From a bacterium (GTDB lineage Bacteria > Pseudomonadota > Gammaproteobacteria > Burkholderiales > Thiobacillaceae), in the NCBI GenBank assembly GCA_009772925.1, contig WOUQ01000002.1:124001-188000 (forward strand): 64,000 bases of DNA, written 5' to 3'. Below are positions 1-7,220 of the stretch, piece by piece. Numbering within the stretch: the first letter of the stretch is position 1; each line of letters starts with the position of its first letter. The translations under genes and the position numbers were made by a program. Below the pieces are notes generated by a model. The model ran no database searches, was not told where the DNA came from, and worked only from the letters and a program-made list of their open reading frames with translations.

Positions 1-40
1 TAGCACGCCACCCGCGGCCGCCCGGCCGTTGAATATAAGC

Positions 41-67
41 AAAAGGCCGCCCGCGGGCGGCCTTTTC
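41..67 (-). terminator. Rho-independent terminator
   Basis: A perfect inverted repeat of 12 bases (AAAAGGCCGCCC, two-base loop, then its complement ending in TTTT) begins 17 bases beyond the stop codon of the minus-strand gene at 84-1934. Because it is symmetrical it could also stop transcription entering from the left edge. Confidence 0.85.
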
Positions 68-83
68 AAGATACCGGAAACGC

Positions 84-1934
84 TCAGTGCGCCTGCACGC
101 CGGGCCCGAAAAAGCGATAACCCATGCGCATCTGGCGGCTGCGCTCGAAACGCTTCCTATCGGCTTCCGCGGCGAAGCTGGCGGCGATGCCGGCGTAGGC
201 TTTCTCGGCCCAGGCAGCGTCCAGTAACAGGTCGGCCACGCCCTCGGCCCAGCGCAGCTTGTCGCCCGCGTTGCCCAGGCGGCCGCCGCAGGCGTTCATC
301 AGCGGCGCGATTTCGGAAGCCGGCAGTTCGTAGGCCTTCAAACGGGTGGCCAGTTGCACGCACTGGTCGCCGTTGGCGCAGGCTTCCACGGCCTTGGCGA
401 ACAGGGCGTTGGCGGCGGCGTGGTCGCCGATGTCGCGGTACAGCTTGGCGGTGTGGGCCAGGGCGTAGTGGTCCTTCGCCCGGTTCGCGGCGTCGTTCAG
501 GAGCTTCGCGGCCAGCGCGGAATCGCCCAGCGCGGTCTGCACGGTCTCGGCCATCTTCGTGTAGTCGTAGGCGTTGTCGCCCAGGGCGCGACCCTCGGCG
601 TAGGCGCGGGCGCGGGCCTTGCCGTAGTCGGCGTCGGTGAGCTCGGTGGCGCAGGTCATGACGATCTCGCGGAACCAGACAAAATCGGTGGCGTTGGCCA
701 CGCTCTCGTCGAGCAGCTTGCCTAGCCATGTCTTGTCGCCCAGACGGTCCACGCCCAGGATCAGCGACTTGAAGCGGGCGAAGTGGAAGGCGCCTTCCTC
801 GCGCATCCTGCCCTCCGCCACGCCCAGCACCTTGCCGGCGTACGCGGCATCGTCCAGTTCGGCCATGATGCGGCCGGCCAGGGCGATGAACTGCTTGGTG
901 GTGGTGCACTTGCCCTCTTCGTTCTGCATCGCCACGTACTTGGCCTGGTTGGCCTCGCGCTTGGCCAGCTTGCCCTTGACACGCTCGACGCGGGCCACGT
1001 CAGCGGCGGCGTGCTTCTCCACCGCCTCCACCACCTTCCGCATCTCGTCGAGGTTGGCCACGCCCTCCTCGGCCTTGTCCAGCATGTCGGTAACGCCTCT
1101 GGCATCGCCCAGGTCGGCATAGACGCCCACCAGCTGGATCAATTCGCCACTGGCGGTAGCGACGGCGCCTGCCTTCGCCAGCACGGTCTTGGTGAACTCG
1201 GCGTTGCCGGCGGCGGCGGCCAGCACCTGCATGAGGGCGGTGAAATCCTTGGCGGACTCCAGGGCCTTGTCGTAGAGCGCGCCGGCGGCGGCCGGGTCGA
1301 TCTCGTTCATGGCGCCGGACAGGGCGATGAGGTCGGCGGGGCTGCCATACTTGGCCGCGCCCTCATTGATGGTTTCCACCGCCTTGGCCTGGTTGCCGCC
1401 CTTGGCCAGCAGCTTGGCCAGGCGCGCGAAGTCGGCGGCGCGGCCGGCCTTGGTCTTGATCTTGTCGGCGATCTGGCCGAACAGCTCGGCGTTGTTCAGC
1501 TCGGCCACGACGCCGGCCAGGCCGTACAGCTCCTCGGTGGCGGAGACTTCCTTGAGCGCCCCGGCCAGGGCCTTGCCGGCGGCGGCCGCATCCGCCAGAG
1601 CCAGCCACTGGCCCATGCCCACCGACACCTTCTCGCCGCCGTCCATGGCGAAGTCGGCGCCCTGCCCCAGCATCTCCTTGGCCTTGCCGGCGTCGCCCAG
1701 GGCCGCGTAGCCGATGGCCAGGGTGACGAAATCCTTGGTGAACATGGCGTCGCCCGCCACCTTGTCGAGGGCGGCCTTGGCGTCGGCGGCGCCGGCAAAG
1801 GCGGCGGACGTCAGGATGTCCTTGGCATAGGCCATGTCCGCCGGCTCGTCGAAGCACTCGCGGGCGAGGGCGAAGAGATCGGCCGCCTTGGCAGCCGCGG
1901 CGACTTTGGGTTCGAGGGTGGAACGGTTGGCCAT
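84..1934 (-). CDS. Alanine-rich helical-repeat protein of unknown function
   Basis: Encodes 616 residues. I do not recognise a named family. The protein is very rich in Ala, Leu, Lys and Asp and reads as consecutive short amphipathic helix pairs, like TPR or related alpha-solenoid repeats. A more basic linker lies near residues 320-345 (around the KREANQAKY stretch). There is no signal peptide or membrane segment, so it is probably a cytoplasmic scaffold. The start at 1934 is favoured by a purine-rich GGAG a few bases upstream. It is monocistronic: hslU lies upstream after a 99-base gap and a strong terminator follows. The opposite strand is also open over long stretches, but only this frame gives a coherent helical protein. 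Confidence 0.7.
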   Translation of the reverse strand: MANRSTLEPKVAAAAKAADLFALARECFDEPADMAYAKDILTSAAFAGAADAKAALDKVAGDAMFTKDFVTLAIGYAALGDAGKAKEMLGQGADFAMDGGEKVSVGMGQWLALADAAAAGKALAGALKEVSATEELYGLAGVVAELNNAELFGQIADKIKTKAGRAADFARLAKLLAKGGNQAKAVETINEGAAKYGSPADLIALSGAMNEIDPAAAGALYDKALESAKDFTALMQVLAAAAGNAEFTKTVLAKAGAVATASGELIQLVGVYADLGDARGVTDMLDKAEEGVANLDEMRKVVEAVEKHAAADVARVERVKGKLAKREANQAKYVAMQNEEGKCTTTKQFIALAGRIMAELDDAAYAGKVLGVAEGRMREEGAFHFARFKSLILGVDRLGDKTWLGKLLDESVANATDFVWFREIVMTCATELTDADYGKARARAYAEGRALGDNAYDYTKMAETVQTALGDSALAAKLLNDAANRAKDHYALAHTAKLYRDIGDHAAANALFAKAVEACANGDQCVQLATRLKAYELPASEIAPLMNACGGRLGNAGDKLRWAEGVADLLLDAAWAEKAYAGIAASFAAEADRKRFERSRQMRMGYRFFGPGVQAH

Positions 1935-2033
1935 GGAAATCTCCGGGAATGAGGGAAATCAGAAACTTGCAAAGTTTACAGGCGCACAGGCAGGACAGGG
2001 TGCGGGGTTTTTTATTGGGGGATAAGGGATTTT

Positions 2034-3371
2034 TTAAAGCACGTAGCGCGCCAGGTCCTCGCTCGCCGCCAGGGCGGACAGGCGGGCATCGACGTAGGTG
2101 GCGTCGATGCTCTGGGTCTCGCCGTCGCGCTTGTCGGCGTCGAAGGAGAGTTCGTCCAGCAGGCGTTCCATCACCGTGTAGAGGCGACGGGCGCCGATGT
2201 TCTCGGTGCGTTCGTTGACGCTCCAGGCGATCTCGGCCAGGCGGCGGATGGCGTCCGCGCTGAATGCCAGCTTCACCCCCTCGGTTTCCATCAGCGCCTG
2301 GTACTGGCGGGTGAGACAGGCGTCGGTGCCGGTGAGGATGCGTTCGAAGTCGGCCACGGTCAGGCTTTGCAGCTCCACCCGGATGGGGAAGCGACCCTGC
2401 AGCTCGGGGATCAGGTCCGAGGGCTTGGCCAGGTGGAAAGCGCCGCTGGCGATGAACAGGATGTGGTCGGTCTTCACCATGCCGAACTTGGTGGAGACGG
2501 TGGCGCCCTCCACCAGGGGCAGCAGGTCGCGCTGCACGCCCTGGCGCGAGACGTCCGGGCCGGTGCCCCCATCGCCACCACCTCGGCCGGCGATCTTGTC
2601 GATCTCGTCGAGGAAGACGATGCCGTTCGATTCCACGTTGCGCAGGGCGGCGAGCTTGATCTCCTCCTCGTTGACCAGGCGCCCGGCCTCCTCGTCGGCG
2701 AGCTGGCGCATGGCCTCGGCGATTTTCAGCTTGCGTTTCTGCGTGCGCTTGCCACCCAGGTTCTGGAACATGCCCTGCAACTGGTTGGTGAGCTCCTCCA
2801 TGCCCGGCGGGGCGAAGATTTCCATGGTGGCGGGGTTGGCGGCCAGGTCCAGCTCGATCTCCTTGTCGTCCAGCTGGCCCTCGCGCAGCATCTTGCGGAA
2901 CTTCTGCCGGGTGGCGGACTCCTCCGGCTTCGCGTCAGCCTGCCAGGCGTCGCGGGCGCCGGGCAGCAGGGTATCGAGGATGCGCTCCTCGGCGGCCTCC
3001 TCGGCGCGCAGGCGCACCTTGCGGGTGGCCTCCTCGCGCGCCTGCTTGACGGCGATCTCGGTGAGATCGCGGATGATGCTGTCGACGTCCTTGCCGACGT
3101 AGCCCACCTCGGTGAACTTGGTGGCTTCCACCTTGATGAAGGGGGCGCCGGAGAGGCGGGCCAGACGGCGGGCGATCTCGGTCTTGCCGACGCCGGTAGG
3201 GCCGATCATGAGGATGTTCTTGGGCGTGATCTCCTGACGCAGGCTGTCGGCCACGCGCATGCGCCGCCAGCGGTTCCTCAGGGCGATGGCGCAGGCGCGC
3301 TTGGCGTCGTTCTGGCCGACGATGTGCTTGTCGAGTTCGTGGACAATTTCCTGGGGGGTCATCTGGGTCAT
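2034..3371 (-). CDS. hslU: HslU, ATPase subunit of the HslUV (ClpYQ) protease
   Basis: Encodes 445 residues, the usual family length. It is the AAA+ unfoldase that feeds substrates into the HslV peptidase in the cytoplasm. Walker A GPTGVGKT is at residues 57-64, Walker B is IVFLDEID, and the family-specific I domain lies between them. The C-terminus ends LARYVL, matching the conserved tail that docks into HslV and triggers its activity, so a functional partner is expected. Unusually, hslV is not next to it: upstream is a divergent DUF4426 gene and downstream the unknown 616-residue protein. The start at 3371 gives the canonical N-terminus; an alternative Met lies three codons inside. Confidence 0.95.
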   Translation of the reverse strand: MTQMTPQEIVHELDKHIVGQNDAKRACAIALRNRWRRMRVADSLRQEITPKNILMIGPTGVGKTEIARRLARLSGAPFIKVEATKFTEVGYVGKDVDSIIRDLTEIAVKQAREEATRKVRLRAEEAAEERILDTLLPGARDAWQADAKPEESATRQKFRKMLREGQLDDKEIELDLAANPATMEIFAPPGMEELTNQLQGMFQNLGGKRTQKRKLKIAEAMRQLADEEAGRLVNEEEIKLAALRNVESNGIVFLDEIDKIAGRGGGDGGTGPDVSRQGVQRDLLPLVEGATVSTKFGMVKTDHILFIASGAFHLAKPSDLIPELQGRFPIRVELQSLTVADFERILTGTDACLTRQYQALMETEGVKLAFSADAIRRLAEIAWSVNERTENIGARRLYTVMERLLDELSFDADKRDGETQSIDATYVDARLSALAASEDLARYVL

Positions 3372-3484
3372 GGCGTCACGCGGTGCGGATGGGCGGGCTG
3401 CGGGGCGACCCCGCTCTGAAGGGAAGCGTCCCGCCGAAAGCGTTACTATATTTCTTCTTGCCGGCCATGGACGAGGAGGAGGAC

Positions 3485-3919
3485 ATGATTACACGCGCTT
3501 TGCTGCTGGGCATCGCCGTCGGATTCGCCAGCGCAACGCCGCAGGCGGGTGAAATCGCCCGGGCCGGCGATCTGGAAATGCACTGCGCCGCGCTGCCCAG
3601 CCTGGAACTCACCGCCGAGGCGGCGCGCGAGCACAACGTCGAGCCGCGGTCCGGACGCGGCCTGCTCACCGTCAGCCTCTACCGCAAGAACCGCGCGGGC
3701 GGCATGGTATCGGTGCCCGGCCAGGTCTATGCCGGCGCCATTCACCAGAGCAACCGCCTGTCCAGCATTCCCATCCGCGAGGTGCGCCGTGGCAACGAGG
3801 TGTATTACCTGGGCGAATACCAGCTCGACGGCCCGGACACCCTGCGTTTCCTGGTCAACGCCAACGTGCTGGGAAAACCCCTGAAAAGCGAATTCACGCG
3901 CGTCTTCAGCGCGCCCTGA
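3485..3919 (+). CDS. DUF4426-like secreted protein
   Basis: Encodes 144 residues. The start at 3485 is chosen because AGGAGG lies just upstream and the product then begins with a signal peptide ([12 protein letters not shown], cleavage near AQAGE-type residues 20-25); the reading frame stays open further upstream but without a plausible leader. The mature part has the DUF4426 pattern: an N-terminal 'MHCAALPS' segment, then '[11 protein letters not shown]', then beta-rich sequence. The family is periplasmic and of unknown function. It is divergent from hslU and converges with the membrane gene ending at 3923 (a three-base gap). The family call rests on motif resemblance only. Confidence 0.75.
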   Translation: MITRALLLGIAVGFASATPQAGEIARAGDLEMHCAALPSLELTAEAAREHNVEPRSGRGLLTVSLYRKNRAGGMVSVPGQVYAGAIHQSNRLSSIPIREVRRGNEVYYLGEYQLDGPDTLRFLVNANVLGKPLKSEFTRVFSAP

Positions 3920-3922
3920 CGC

Positions 3923-4615
3923 TCAGGTCCCGCCGCGCGGCAGGAGCAGGGCCAGGCCCCAGACGCCGATGCCCGCCACCAGCAGGCCGGCGACGCGGCG
4001 CGCCCAGGGGTTGCGGGTGAAGCGGCGCAGGCCTTCGCCCGCCCAGCCCATCAGCAACAGGTTGGGCAGGGTACCGAGCCCGAAGGCCAGCATGAGCAGG
4101 CCGCCGCGTGCCGCGTCGCCAGCGGCCAGGGCGGACACCAGCACGCTGTAGACCAGCCCGCAGGGCAGCCAGCCCCAAAGCCCGCCGGCCACCAGGGCCT
4201 GGCCCAGGCCGCGGATGGGCAGCAGGCGGGAGAGCAGGGGTTGCAGGCGACGCCAGAGCGCGCCGCCCATACGTTCCAGCACCAGCACGGATTGGTTGAG
4301 GCCGGCCAGATACAGGCCCAGCAGGATCAGCACGACCTGGGCGAGCGCATAGAGCCCGTATTGCACGGGCAACAGATGCTCGGAGAGAAAGGCCGCCGAG
4401 CCAAGCAGCCCGGCGAGGATGCCGGCGAGGGTATAACTGGCGATGCGGCCACCGTTGTAGGCCAGGTGGAAGGCAAGCGGACGCCGCCCGCCGGGGCGCG
4501 CGTCAGCGCCCGGCTGCAGGGACATGGCGGCGACGATGCCGCCGCACATGCCGACGCAGTGCACACCGCCCAGCAGGCCGGCGAGGAAGGCGGCGAAGAG
4601 GGAAAGTTCGGGCAT
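3923..4615 (-). CDS. TauE/SafE-like (DsbD_2-type) membrane protein
   Basis: Encodes 230 residues with about six membrane segments. The N-terminus carries the family signature GGVHCVGMCGG near residues 16-26, seen in the UreH-like/DsbD_2 transmembrane proteins often annotated as sulfite exporter TauE/SafE and often found beside cytochrome-oxidase maturation genes. The Cys pair in HCVGMC could carry a metal or a thiol-disulfide exchange role; this is inference. It is the last gene of a minus-strand set with the diheme cytochrome and the BPSS1780-type protein, but a 118-base G-quadruplex-prone spacer separates it from the cytochrome gene. Confidence 0.8.
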   Translation of the reverse strand: MPELSLFAAFLAGLLGGVHCVGMCGGIVAAMSLQPGADARPGGRRPLAFHLAYNGGRIASYTLAGILAGLLGSAAFLSEHLLPVQYGLYALAQVVLILLGLYLAGLNQSVLVLERMGGALWRRLQPLLSRLLPIRGLGQALVAGGLWGWLPCGLVYSVLVSALAAGDAARGGLLMLAFGLGTLPNLLLMGWAGEGLRRFTRNPWARRVAGLLVAGIGVWGLALLLPRGGT

Positions 4616-4618
4616 GGT

Positions 4619-4722
4619 GGGGTGGGAAACGGGAAACGGGAAACGGGAAGTGGGAAGTGGGCGGTGAGTTGGGAAGCTTGCACCTACTCCCTAATCCCTA
4701 CTTCCCAATCCCTAATCCCCAC
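4619..4722. repeat. G-quadruplex-prone heptad repeat and telomere-like C-rich repeat
   Basis: Positions 4619-4661 hold six GGG runs at an exact 7-base period (GGGAAAC, then GGGAAGT). Positions 4686-4722 hold five or six CCC runs in a CCCTAAT/CCCTACTT pattern, i.e. GGG runs on the other strand. Each strand therefore has its own potential quadruplex, and the two halves are partly complementary. The block lies directly before the start codon of the TauE/SafE-like gene. Confidence 0.8.
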
Positions 4723-4733
4723 CTCCTGCCTCC

Positions 4734-5222
4734 TCATTCACACAACATGCCGCCCTCGATCCAGGCGCGCACGTCGCGCACCCATTCCTCATAGCCACCG
4801 GGCACGGTGGGAAAGCGCCCGGCCGGCGTCATGCCGCTGTCGAGGGCCCAGCGGATGCGGCTGTCGTGCAGCAGGTGCTCGATCAGGCGCGCGGGCGCAT
4901 CGACCACGCCCATGTTGCGCTGGATGAAGCGACAGGTATCCGCCGCGTCCAGGCCGGTGTAGTCGAGCTTCTCCGGCGGCGCCATCCAGACGCCGCGACC
5001 GAGGCCGGTGATATGCCGGGTATGGCAGTTGTCGCACAGATAACGCGAGCGGTGGCTGCCGTAGCCGCGGCCGTTGTGCTTTCTGCTGCCGAACTGGTGG
5101 CACTGCAGACAGCGCTCGTGGTGGAACTTCTTGTGCAGCGCATCGCCGAAAACGACCGGGGCGGCACCCCAGGCGGGCATCGCCAGCAGACCCAGGACGA
5201 GCAGGAGCGGCGCCAGACTCAT
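4734..5222 (-). CDS. Periplasmic diheme c-type cytochrome
   Basis: Encodes 162 residues. A signal peptide (LLLVLGLLAMPAWGA, cut near residue 20) is followed by two heme c attachment motifs, CLQCH at 38-42 and CDNCH at 63-67, both intact, with nearby His residues as possible distal ligands. The C-terminal half (APPEKLDYTG... to RAWIEGGMLC) recalls proteins annotated as isoquinoline 1-oxidoreductase-related cytochromes, a loose likeness. The start at 5222 overlaps the stop of the upstream gene as ATGA, so the two are probably translationally coupled. A longer open frame upstream lies in the wrong frame relative to the membrane protein and is rejected. Electron donor and acceptor cannot be inferred. 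Confidence 0.85.
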   Translation of the reverse strand: MSLAPLLLVLGLLAMPAWGAAPVVFGDALHKKFHHERCLQCHQFGSRKHNGRGYGSHRSRYLCDNCHTRHITGLGRGVWMAPPEKLDYTGLDAADTCRFIQRNMGVVDAPARLIEHLLHDSRIRWALDSGMTPAGRFPTVPGGYEEWVRDVRAWIEGGMLCE

Positions 5223-5965
5223 GCGCTGTCGGCCTCCGCCGCGACGAAGATGGCCTGATAGGCGGCATAGGTGGAGGTGAGGGTCCAGGGCACGAACACC
5301 AGCAGGCCCAGACCGAAGGGGATCATCACCGCCACCACCCCGACCAGACCCAGGATCAGGCTGTAATAGAAGATGGCGCGCCAGTTCACGCCACAGGCCC
5401 ACAGGCTCCACCACATGGCGCGGCCGGCCGGGAAGCGCTCGAACAGCGCCAGACCGGGGGCGAACCAGGTGGCCATGAGCAGCGGCGCGAACAGCAGCGT
5501 GCCGAAGCCCAGCGCCGGCATGGCCGTGGCCAGCAGGCGTTCCGCCTCCTCCGGCGTCATGGCGGCGGGGTTCTGGGTCTGCCGCACCATCTCTTCCAGA
5601 TCGGCGCCGGTGAGAAAGCCGACCAGCTTGAAGATGAACAGGGTCGCCAGCATGTATACGGCGCCGATCACCAGCAGGGCAAAGCGGCTCTCGCGCCAGC
5701 CCGCGCCCAGATAGAAGAAAGTGACCGGTTCGCCGCCGCTGCCACCGCGGCTGGCGGCGAGGAAGCCGGCGACGATGAAGGGGGACAGGGCATGCACCAG
5801 CACGCCGCCGACGACCGGCAGCAGGCTCAGCGCCATCAGCACCAGGAAGACCAGCGCCGTCATGCCGGTCCAGGCCACCGGGGCGAGCTTGAACAGGTGC
5901 CAGCCTGCCTTGATCCAGGCGAGGCCGGCGGCGGCGGGGAGTCGGGCTACGGTCAGGTTGGGCAT
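5219..5965 (-). CDS. BPSS1780-family membrane protein
   Basis: Encodes 248 residues with about six hydrophobic segments. The N-terminal pattern (VARLPAAAGLAWIKAGWHLF) is typical of the BPSS1780 family, a betaproteobacterial inner-membrane family of unknown function. The stop overlaps the start of the diheme cytochrome gene by four bases, suggesting coordinated synthesis. A minus-strand terminator (5979-6000) separates it from the DUF2782 gene, so its promoter must lie in the short gap near 5966-5980 or some read-through occurs. Confidence 0.8.
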   Translation of the reverse strand: MPNLTVARLPAAAGLAWIKAGWHLFKLAPVAWTGMTALVFLVLMALSLLPVVGGVLVHALSPFIVAGFLAASRGGSGGEPVTFFYLGAGWRESRFALLVIGAVYMLATLFIFKLVGFLTGADLEEMVRQTQNPAAMTPEEAERLLATAMPALGFGTLLFAPLLMATWFAPGLALFERFPAGRAMWWSLWACGVNWRAIFYYSLILGLVGVVAVMIPFGLGLLVFVPWTLTSTYAAYQAIFVAAEADSA

Positions 5966-5978
5966 GGCAACTCAAACG

Positions 5979-6000
5979 AAAACCGCCGCGGGCGCGGCGG
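5979..6000 (-). terminator. Rho-independent terminator of the DUF2782 unit
   Basis: On the minus strand an 8-base GC stem (CCGCCGCG / CGCGGCGG, two-base loop) is followed by TTTT and further T-rich sequence. It lies about 25 bases beyond the DUF2782 stop codon. Confidence 0.75.
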
Positions 6001-6024
6001 CGGGGTGGTCGTGGACACGATGGC

Positions 6025-6357
6025 TCAAAATTCGAAAATGACCCACATCGGCACCATCAGGCTGGGCGTCACACCCTCGAAGCGCGACATCTGGCCGTCG
6101 CCCAACTGGTCGATGAGGTAGTAGGGCCGGCCGTGCGGCGGCGTCACCTTCAGCATGTAAAGCCGGCCCTTGAGGCGGAACTCCTCGACCCGGTCCTCGC
6201 CGCGCTGGACGATGGTGATCTGCGGCTCCAGGTCCGCGTCGACGATGCCCGGCGGCGGCGGAATCTCGGGCAGGGGTTCGAGACCGGGCGGCCGTTCGGC
6301 GGCATGGGCCAGGGGCGCGGCGAGCAGGCAGGCGAACAACAAACGGACGAGGCGCAT
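6025..6357 (-). CDS. DUF2782 periplasmic protein
   Basis: Encodes 110 residues. It has a signal peptide (LVRLLFACLLAAPLAHA) and a Pro-rich segment (LPEIPPPPG), then a compact beta-rich domain with the family features VEEFRLKGRLYMLKV and PPYG-like 'HGRPYYLIDQ'. Function is unknown. In betaproteobacteria this family is typically found next to polA, as here: the order is DUF2782, LOG protein, then divergent polA. It probably shares a transcript with the LOG gene 49 bases upstream and is closed by the terminator at 5979-6000. Confidence 0.85.
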   Translation of the reverse strand: MRLVRLLFACLLAAPLAHAAERPPGLEPLPEIPPPPGIVDADLEPQITIVQRGEDRVEEFRLKGRLYMLKVTPPHGRPYYLIDQLGDGQMSRFEGVTPSLMVPMWVIFEF

Positions 6358-6406
6358 GACGACAATCTCGGGTTGGTTGATCTGATTCTAGCAGCCCGGC
6401 CCGCGC

Positions 6407-7135
6407 TCAGAGATTCAGCAGGATTTCGCGTTCCTGCGCGGAAGGCTGGAAACCGCGGCTCTCGTAGTGGCGGAAAATGGCCTCCACCATCTGGTCCGGC
6501 TCGTCGATGACCTGGATCAGGCCCATGTCGGCCGCGTCGATCATGCCCTCCCGCACCAGGGTGTCGCGGAACCAGTCCACCAGGCCGCCCCAGAACGCGG
6601 ATTTCACCAGGATGATGGGAATGCGCCGGGTCTTGCCGGTCTGCACCAGGGTCAGCGCCTCCATCAGCTCGTCCAGGGTGCCGAAGCCGCCGGGCATGAC
6701 CACGTAGGCGCTGGCGAACTTCACGAACATCACCTTGCGCGCGAAGAAATGGCGGAAGGTCTGGCTGATGTCCTGGAAGGGGTTGGCGCGCTGCTCGTGC
6801 GGCAGCTGGATGTTAAGGCCGACGCTGGGGGAGTGGCCGAAGAAGGCGCCCTTGTTGGCCGCCTCCATGACCCCCGGGCCACCCCCGGAAATCACCGCGA
6901 AGCCGGCATCCGACAACTTGCGGGCGATGGTCTCGGTGAGCATGTAATAGGCCGAATCGGGCTGGATGCGGGCGCTGCCGAAAATGCTGACGGCAGGGCG
7001 GATGGGCGCCAGACGCTCGGTGGCCTCGACGAACTCGGCCATGATCTCGAACATACGCCAGGACTCGCGCGCGGAAAGCCGCGCCTCGTCGCTGCCGCCG
7101 GGGTCGGAGAGGTCGGGTAGCTTGGGGTTGCTCAT
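6407..7135 (-). CDS. LOG-family Rossmann-fold protein (TIGR00730)
   Basis: Encodes 242 residues from Met at 7135. Upstream in-frame codons run into the divergent polA promoter region and encode no conserved sequence, so the longer form is rejected. Both family motifs are present: GGGPGVMEAANKGA and PGGFGTLDE. Proteins with these motifs are LOG-type nucleotide 5'-monophosphate phosphoribohydrolases (cytokinin-riboside monophosphate or other nucleotide substrates); the physiological substrate here is unknown. It is divergent from polA across 85 bases. Confidence 0.9.
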   Translation of the reverse strand: MSNPKLPDLSDPGGSDEARLSARESWRMFEIMAEFVEATERLAPIRPAVSIFGSARIQPDSAYYMLTETIARKLSDAGFAVISGGGPGVMEAANKGAFFGHSPSVGLNIQLPHEQRANPFQDISQTFRHFFARKVMFVKFASAYVVMPGGFGTLDELMEALTLVQTGKTRRIPIILVKSAFWGGLVDWFRDTLVREGMIDAADMGLIQVIDEPDQMVEAIFRHYESRGFQPSAQEREILLNL

Positions 7136-7220
7136 GGCGGTCCGGGTCGGAAGGGACGCCTGGATTGTAGCCGGCGGCGGACGGACAACCGAATACAATG
7201 CGACCTCCCCCGGAGGCCCC
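7136..7220 (+). promoter_or_regulatory. Divergent promoter region, LOG gene / polA
   Basis: This 85-base gap contains a good -10 hexamer for polA, TACAAT at 7194-7199, but no clear -35 at standard spacing. GGAGG at 7212-7216 is the polA ribosome site. No distinct promoter for the leftward gene was recognised. Confidence 0.4.

Noticed and set aside
783-1952. Long open frame on the plus strand opposite the 616-residue gene
   Set aside because: GC-rich codon usage leaves the antisense strand open; the translation is Gly/His/Gln-rich without any domain, and the minus-strand gene has a ribosome site and terminator.
4734-5975. Single 413-codon frame covering the cytochrome and the membrane-protein region
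   Set aside because: Only its last 162 codons encode the cytochrome; the first part is an out-of-frame, Arg/Pro-rich shadow of the BPSS1780-type gene.
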